Shown here piece by piece: positions 54,436 to 58,633 of a stretch of 58,633 nt of DNA (position 1 is its first letter; each line of letters starts with the position of its first letter). Location of the stretch: assembly GCF_002150735.1 (NCBI RefSeq), contig NZ_MUKA01000050.1, positions 1-58,633 on the forward strand. Reading direction: 5' to 3'. Both the position numbers and the translations under genes were made by a program. The stretch is from Streptomyces africanus (lineage in GTDB: Bacteria > Actinomycetota > Actinomycetes > Streptomycetales > Streptomycetaceae). A model generated the notes under the pieces. The model worked only from the letters and a program-made list of their open reading frames with translations, was not told the origin of the DNA and did not search any database.

Positions 54436-54995
54436 AGGTCGGAGGCCTTTCGGGTGCGCGATGTGGCGTTGAGGTGCTTCTCGAACGGCAGCGGGCCGAT
54501 GGATTCCGGGTCGGCTTCCGTGTCGAACAGCGGGGTGTAGCCGGTGGCCAGGTACAGGCCGCGGGCCTCGGGCTGTCGCGGGCCGGTGGTCAGGTAGATC
54601 CGCCGGTAGCCGCGTGCGCCCGCCTCGCGCTCCAGCTCGGCGACGACGCGGCGGGCGAGGCCGCGCCGCCGGTGGGCGGAGTGGGTCCAGATCCTCCCCC
54701 AGACTCCGTCCGGGGGGACCCCCATCAGCTCGGCCGTGCCCGCGTCGTACCGGCGGAAGGCGCCGCCCGCGACCGGCTCGCCTCGCTCCAGGAGCAGGAG
54801 CAGGACGCCACCGTGCGGCGCGGTGAACTCCTCGTCGGGGTAGCGGGCCATCTCGGCGTGGGCGTCGCCGCCGTAGCGCGCGGAGTACTCGTCGCCGAGT
54901 TCCTGCAGGAGCGGCTCCACCCGAGGGTCGGACACCGGCACTTCGATGACGGTCAACTCGGCTGCTGAAGACGGCGGTTGGGCAACCGAGGTCAT
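54432..54995 (-). CDS. GNAT-family N-acetyltransferase
   Basis: 187 residues from the ATG at 54995, overlapping the monooxygenase stop (ATGA). One GNAT domain: [19 protein letters not shown], then the acetyl-CoA loop [21 protein letters not shown] and [27 protein letters not shown]. The compact size and the coupled position between a sulfonate-type monooxygenase and a binding-protein gene match the acetyltransferase/transporter/monooxygenase grouping of Bacillus yxe and ytm operons. The substrate is inferred to be an S-substituted cysteine. Confidence 0.87.
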   Translation of the reverse strand: MTSVAQPPSSAAELTVIEVPVSDPRVEPLLQELGDEYSARYGGDAHAEMARYPDEEFTAPHGGVLLLLLERGEPVAGGAFRRYDAGTAELMGVPPDGVWGRIWTHSAHRRRGLARRVVAELEREAGARGYRRIYLTTGPRQPEARGLYLATGYTPLFDTEADPESIGPLPFEKHLNATSRTRKASDL

Positions 54996-56149
54996 CCGCT
55001 CACCGCCGCCGGGGTCTGCGTCCCGCGTGCCGCCCGCTCGGCGTCGCGCTTGGCGACCTCCTCGCGGACGAGGGGGATCACATACCGGCCGAAGTCGATG
55101 GCGTCGCCCAGCAGGTCGTAGCCGCGCGCGGAGAGGATGTCGACGCCGAGGTCGTAGTAGTCGAGCAGCGCCTCGGCGACCGTCTCCGGCGTGCCGACCA
55201 GCGCGTTGGAGTTGCCCGCACCGCCGGTCGCGGCAGCGGTGGGTGTCCACAGGGCGCGGTCGTAGCGCTCCCCCTCCTCGGCGATGGCGAGCAGGCGCTG
55301 CGAGCCGGCGTTTTGAGGTGTCGCGGCCTGCGGCCGGGCGTGTCCGTGGTGGCGCTTGGTGATCGCCTCGCCCCGCTCCTTGCGGGCCTTGATCGCGCCG
55401 ACCGTGCGGTGGGCCTTCTCCCAGGCCAGTTCCTCGGTCGGGGCGATGATCGGGCGGAAGGCGACCTGGATGCGCGGCACGTCGGTGCGGCCGGCGGCCC
55501 TCGCGGCGGCCTTCACGTGTCCGATCTGCTCGGCGGTCTTCGCGAGGGGCTCGCCCCACAGGCAGTAGATGTCGGCTTCGGCGCCTCCTGCGGCGTACGC
55601 GGCGGGCGACGAACCGCCGAACGAGACGTTCGGGCGGGGCTGTTGGACCGGGAAGACGTCGCTGACGAAGTCGTGGAAGCGGTAGTGCTCGCCCTCGTGG
55701 TCGAAGGGCTCGTGCGTCGTCCAGATCTTCTTGACGATGCGGATGTACTCGCGGGTGCGGGCGTAGCGCTCGTCCTTGCTGAGGGTGTCGCCCTCGCGGC
55801 CCTGTTCCTGGTCGTTGCCGCCCGTGATGAAGTGCACGGTCAGGCGGCCCTCGCTGATCTGGTCGAGGGTGGCGAAGGTCTTGGCGGCGAAGGTGGGGTA
55901 GGAGACGTTGGGCCGGTGGGCGAGCAGGATCTGGAGGCGGTCCAGCCGGCTCGCGATGTACGCGGCGGCCGGAGCGGGGTCAGGGGACCCGGAGCCGTAG
56001 GCGAACAGCACCCGGTCCCAGCCGTGCTCCTCGTGCGCCCGGGCGAGCCGGAGCGTGTACTCCTTGTCGAACGCGGCGCCGGAGCGCGGCGTGGTCTCGG
56101 AGCCGTCATGGGTGGCGGCGATGCCGAGGAACTCCACGGGCATGGGCAT
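54992..56149 (-). CDS. SsuD-like FMNH2-dependent alkanesulfonate monooxygenase
   Basis: 385 residues, close to the ~380 of SsuD. N-terminal MPMPVEFLGIAATHDGSE, then SYPTFAAKTFATLDQISEGRLTVHFITGGNDQEQ in pieces, VFPVQQPRPNVSFGGSSPAAYAAG, and the C-terminal VGTPETVAEALLDYYDLGVDILSARGYD. Relatives cleave C-S bonds of sulfonates or dimethylsulfone derivatives, releasing sulfite. It is the first gene of a tightly overlapping minus-strand operon (monooxygenase, GNAT, binding protein, permease, ATPase) and is preceded by a Cys-Cys leader peptide at 56363-56440, which supports a sulfur-scavenging function. Confidence 0.88.
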   Translation of the reverse strand: MPMPVEFLGIAATHDGSETTPRSGAAFDKEYTLRLARAHEEHGWDRVLFAYGSGSPDPAPAAAYIASRLDRLQILLAHRPNVSYPTFAAKTFATLDQISEGRLTVHFITGGNDQEQGREGDTLSKDERYARTREYIRIVKKIWTTHEPFDHEGEHYRFHDFVSDVFPVQQPRPNVSFGGSSPAAYAAGGAEADIYCLWGEPLAKTAEQIGHVKAAARAAGRTDVPRIQVAFRPIIAPTEELAWEKAHRTVGAIKARKERGEAITKRHHGHARPQAATPQNAGSQRLLAIAEEGERYDRALWTPTAAATGGAGNSNALVGTPETVAEALLDYYDLGVDILSARGYDLLGDAIDFGRYVIPLVREEVAKRDAERAARGTQTPAAVSG

Positions 56150-56362
56150 GGCCTTTCAGGGATGGCGGCGGCACGCAGGCATGGCGGAATCGCCTTGTGT
56201 GCGGGCATGAGTGACAGACCGTCAGGAAGACGGGTCGGTGCAGTCGTGACGACGTCGAGCGTCGGGAGAAGCAGAGCTGCGGCAGCGCGCGTGAAGAGAG
56301 AACTCGGCCCGCGACGGGGTCACCGAGGGAGGGAAGGGCCGGTCAGACGGCCCGCTGCCGAG

Positions 56363-56440
56363 TCAGGCGCAACACGCTGCGGACCACACCCGACCGAAGT
56401 CGATGTGATCGCGCGTGACCAAGCGCTGCTGGGCATTCAT
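56363..56440 (-). CDS. Cys-Cys leader peptide upstream of SsuD-like operon
   Basis: A 25-residue frame from the ATG at 56440 containing RDHIDFGRVWSAACCA before the stop. It keeps the same spacing as the leader at 48339-48425 (R-x-HID-x2-RV-x2-A-x-CC), with TGT and TGC as the cysteine codons. It lies 213 bp before the SsuD-like gene; I see nothing else in that 213-bp leader. A TTGACG box on the minus strand (56476-56471) may be its -35 element. It probably reports cysteine supply to the operon. No strong ribosome site is visible. Confidence 0.75.
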   Translation of the reverse strand: MNAQQRLVTRDHIDFGRVWSAACCA

Positions 56441-56525
56441 GCGACTACTTGAGCAGTACATTGTGGCGCTCGTCAAGCAGCGCCCGGATACCGGACCGCC
56501 CTGACCAGCGCCTCCCCGCGCGCTG

Positions 56526-56556
56526 TTGACACATGGATGCCATGGGCACATACGAT
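56526..56556 (+). promoter_or_regulatory. promoter of the plus-strand permease operon
   Basis: TTGACA (56526-56531) and TACGAT (56551-56556) are 19 bp apart. Between them lies a small inverted repeat, CATGG-ATG-CCATG (56532-56544), a possible operator. The predicted transcript has a leader of about 180 bases before the ATG at 56741, in which I see no leader peptide or other gene. Confidence 0.5.
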
Positions 56557-56740
56557 CGACGGCGGACCGGCTCCGCGATGCGCGGCAGCCCCTCCGGCCG
56601 CGTTGAGGGACGCGGCGCATGTGACGACGCCGAGCCCCGGCCGCACCGGAACGCACGCAGCGCCAGTGCCGTTGCGCTCCCGACGAGTGCCACCGGGCGG
56701 TCACCCACGCCTGCGATTCCCTCCCACGGAGAGCCCTTCG

Positions 56741-57748
56741 ATGGTCACGTCTTCCGAAGTCACGCCTGCCCCTGTCACGAAGCCACCGAAGCGCACGGGC
56801 GCTCTCGGTTCCGACGTGCCGCGGATCGTGCCACGCCGCCACCTCGGCCGGTGGCTGACCGCCGCGGTCGCCCTGCTGCTCTTCGCGATGGTGCTCAACT
56901 CCGTCGTCCGCAACCAGGCTTTCCAGTGGGACGTGGTGGCCCGGTACTTCACCACCGCCGCCGTCCTTGACGGGCTGCTGCTCTCCCTGTGGCTGACCGC
57001 CGTGGTGATGGTGCTCGGATTCCTGCTCGGCACCGTACTCGCGGTCATGCGGCTCTCCGCCAACCCGGTGCTTCGTACGCTGAGTTGGGGTTACGTGTGG
57101 ATCTTCCGGTCCACCCCGCTGCTGGTCCAGCTGCTGTTCTGGTTCAACGTCGGCGCCCTGTACCCGACGCTGGGCCTCGGCATCCCGTTCGGCCCGCAGT
57201 TCCTCACCGTCAAGACGGTCAACCTGCTCGGCCCCACCCTCACCGCCGTCATCGGCCTGACCCTGCACGAGACCGCCTACGCCGCCGAGGTGGTACGCGG
57301 CGGCATCCTCTCCGTGGACGCCGGGCAGACCGAGGCCGCCCAGGCCCTCGGTCTGAGCAGACGCCGCACCCTGCGCCGGATCGTCGTCCCGCAGGCGATG
57401 CGCTCCATCGTGCCGACCGCCGGGAACATGCTGATCGGCACCCTCAAGGGCACCAGCATCGTGAGCGTGCTGGCCGTGCACGACCTGCTGTACTCCGTGC
57501 AGCTGATCTACAACCAGACCTACCAGGTCATCCCGCTGCTGATGGTCGCCACCCTGTGGTACATCGCGGTCACCACGGTGCTGAGCGCGGGACAGTTCTA
57601 CGTCGAGCGGTACTACACCCGCGGCAACTCCCGCGCCCTGCCGCCCACTCCACTGCAACGGCTGCGCGGGCACCTGACCGCCGTACGCCACCGGCTGAGC
57701 GCGGCGACGGCCGCCGACGCCCGCCCGGTGATCGGCGGTGACCGGTGA
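56741..57748 (+). CDS. amino-acid-type ABC transporter permease (orphan)
   Basis: 335 residues from the ATG at 56741, with GGAGAG seven bases upstream. It has a basic N-terminus and about five helices, with YVWIFRSTPLLVQLLFWF and the loop EAAQALGLSRRRTLRRIVVPQAMRSIVP. It is closely similar in pattern to the permease at 52435-53457, including the C-terminal RYYTRGNSRALPPTPLQR region, and probably arose by duplication. No binding protein or ATPase gene follows in the window; it may use the ATPase at 51632-52438 or form a mixed channel. It overlaps the next gene by 4 bases. Confidence 0.9.
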   Translation: MVTSSEVTPAPVTKPPKRTGALGSDVPRIVPRRHLGRWLTAAVALLLFAMVLNSVVRNQAFQWDVVARYFTTAAVLDGLLLSLWLTAVVMVLGFLLGTVLAVMRLSANPVLRTLSWGYVWIFRSTPLLVQLLFWFNVGALYPTLGLGIPFGPQFLTVKTVNLLGPTLTAVIGLTLHETAYAAEVVRGGILSVDAGQTEAAQALGLSRRRTLRRIVVPQAMRSIVPTAGNMLIGTLKGTSIVSVLAVHDLLYSVQLIYNQTYQVIPLLMVATLWYIAVTTVLSAGQFYVERYYTRGNSRALPPTPLQRLRGHLTAVRHRLSAATAADARPVIGGDR

Positions 57749-58633
57749 GCAGCACCCCCTCCACGGCCGTCCTGGTCGTCGTCGGCGCGGGGCCGCGCGC
57801 CACGGGGCTGCTGGAGCGCATCGCCGCCAACGCGCCCGAACTGTGGGACGGCACACGGGAGTTGCGCATCCATCTGGTGGACCCGCACCCGCCCGGCCCG
57901 GGGCGCATCTGGCGACACGAGCAGTCGGCGCTGCTCAGGATGAACTCCATGGCCGAGGACGTCACCATGTTCACCGACGAGTCGTCCACCATCGAGGGCC
58001 CGGTACGGCCCGGCCCCTCGCTGGCCGAGTGGGCCGCCCAGTTCTCCGGCCGGAGCCCGCGTCACGCCCCGTACACCGAGCCCGCCGACCCGGAGGTACT
58101 CGCCGAACTGCGCACGCTCACCGGGGCGGACTTTCCCACCCGCCGTGCCCAGAGCGCCTACCTGGACTGGGTGTTCCGCAGGGCGCTGACCGAGCTGCCG
58201 CCCTCGGTCACCGTCGAATGGCACCGCACCACCGCCACCGCCGTCACCGGTCCTGCGGACGGCCCGCAACACGTGCACCTGGCCGACCGCACCACGCCGC
58301 TCACCGCCGACCTTGTGGTCCTCGCCCAGGGACACATCGGCGCCACGCCCACCGCCGAGCACCGCAACCACGCTGCCTTCGCCCGCCGCCACGGCCGCTT
58401 CCACCTCCCGCCGGAGTTCTCCGCCGACGCCGGCCTGTCCGGGCTGCGGCCCGGCGAGCACGTCATGCTGCGCGGTTTCGGGCTGGCCTTCATCGACCTG
58501 ATGGCACTGCTCACCGAGGGCCGGGGCGGCAGCTTCCGCCCCGAGGCCGACGGCACCCTCACCTACCTCCCCTCGGGCCGCGAGCCCGTCCTCCACGTCG
58601 GGTCGCGACGCGGGGTGCCGTACCACTCCAAGA
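57745..58633 (+). CDS. FAD/NAD(P)-binding protein (3' end outside window)
   Basis: The GTG at 57745 overlaps the permease stop (GTGA) and the frame is open to the window edge, giving 296 complete codons. VLVVVGAGPRATGLLERIA near residue 9 is a dinucleotide-binding fold start, and RIHLVDPHPPGPGRIWRHEQSALLRMNSMAEDVTMF matches the NAD_binding_9 type of FAD/NAD(P)-binding proteins. ADLVVLAQGHIGA and HVMLRGFGLAFIDLMALL follow. Related proteins occur beside amino-acid ABC transporters in Streptomyces, with no settled reaction. Coupled to the orphan permease, it may oxidise the imported compound. Confidence 0.78.
   Translation, partial: MSSTPSTAVLVVVGAGPRATGLLERIAANAPELWDGTRELRIHLVDPHPPGPGRIWRHEQSALLRMNSMAEDVTMFTDESSTIEGPVRPGPSLAEWAAQFSGRSPRHAPYTEPADPEVLAELRTLTGADFPTRRAQSAYLDWVFRRALTELPPSVTVEWHRTTATAVTGPADGPQHVHLADRTTPLTADLVVLAQGHIGATPTAEHRNHAAFARRHGRFHLPPEFSADAGLSGLRPGEHVMLRGFGLAFIDLMALLTEGRGGSFRPEADGTLTYLPSGREPVLHVGSRRGVPYHSK

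Noticed and set aside
56537..56740. N-terminal extension of the plus-strand permease from an upstream ATG
   Set aside because: The added 68 residues are Pro/Arg-rich with no homology signal, whereas the ATG at 56741 has a good ribosome site and normal length.

Overview
The window is chromosomal DNA from a high-GC actinomycete, almost certainly Streptomyces. The evidence is the strong third-position G/C bias, the many GTG/TTG starts with 4-base GTGA/ATGA stop-start overlaps, the Tat and lipoprotein signals typical of streptomycetes, and a protocatechuate (pca) cluster in the order known from S. coelicolor (pcaV, then divergent pcaIJFHGBL). No rRNA, tRNA, insertion sequence, integrase or CRISPR array was seen.

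Layout. 1-3890: a large secreted ThuA/sugar-dehydrogenase-like protein (cut by the window edge), translationally coupled to a secreted protein with a type 1 copper domain, three Ig-like repeats and a DUF1080 domain. 3877-6047: divergent LigD-type polymerase and ATP-dependent DNA ligase genes. 6064-8455: a zinc alcohol dehydrogenase and a DUF3048 lipoprotein. 8473-15650: the complete beta-ketoadipate branch for protocatechuate, with its MarR regulator and two candidate operators. 15715-24279: an SDR, a STAND-like ATPase, an MHS transporter, anmK behind a triplicated 14-bp repeat, a DUF2510 membrane protein and a TetR regulator. 24280-29695: a dense operator array, a PAP2/DMT-transporter pair, a Tat-exported phospholipase C and a second MHS transporter. 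29711-32678: a membrane protein, a LysM protein and a PAS-SpoIIE phosphatase.

32856-44132 is a LacI-controlled carbohydrate locus. It holds a secreted beta-propeller/ricin glycosidase and an ABC sugar importer on the minus strand, and LacI, a GH43 enzyme and a GH2 beta-galactosidase on the plus strand. Between the halves lie three copies of one perfect 14-bp operator, two matching promoters, and what looks like the collapsed remnant of a second lacI gene.

44187-58633 is the most interesting part. Luciferase-like flavin monooxygenases (SsuD-like, NtaA/DszA-like and others), two GNAT acetyltransferases, amino-acid-type ABC importer parts (two binding proteins, two permeases, one ATPase), a haloperoxidase-like phosphatase and an FAD/NAD(P)-binding protein are packed together. 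Two tiny genes encoding Cys-Cys leader peptides precede the two monooxygenase starts and share the spacing R-x-HID-x2-RV-x2-A-x-CC. Together this suggests a cysteine-sensed organosulfur (thioether/sulfonate) salvage locus comparable to the yxe and ytm operons of Bacillus subtilis. One monooxygenase gene in it is a deletion pseudogene. The functional reading of this locus is inference.
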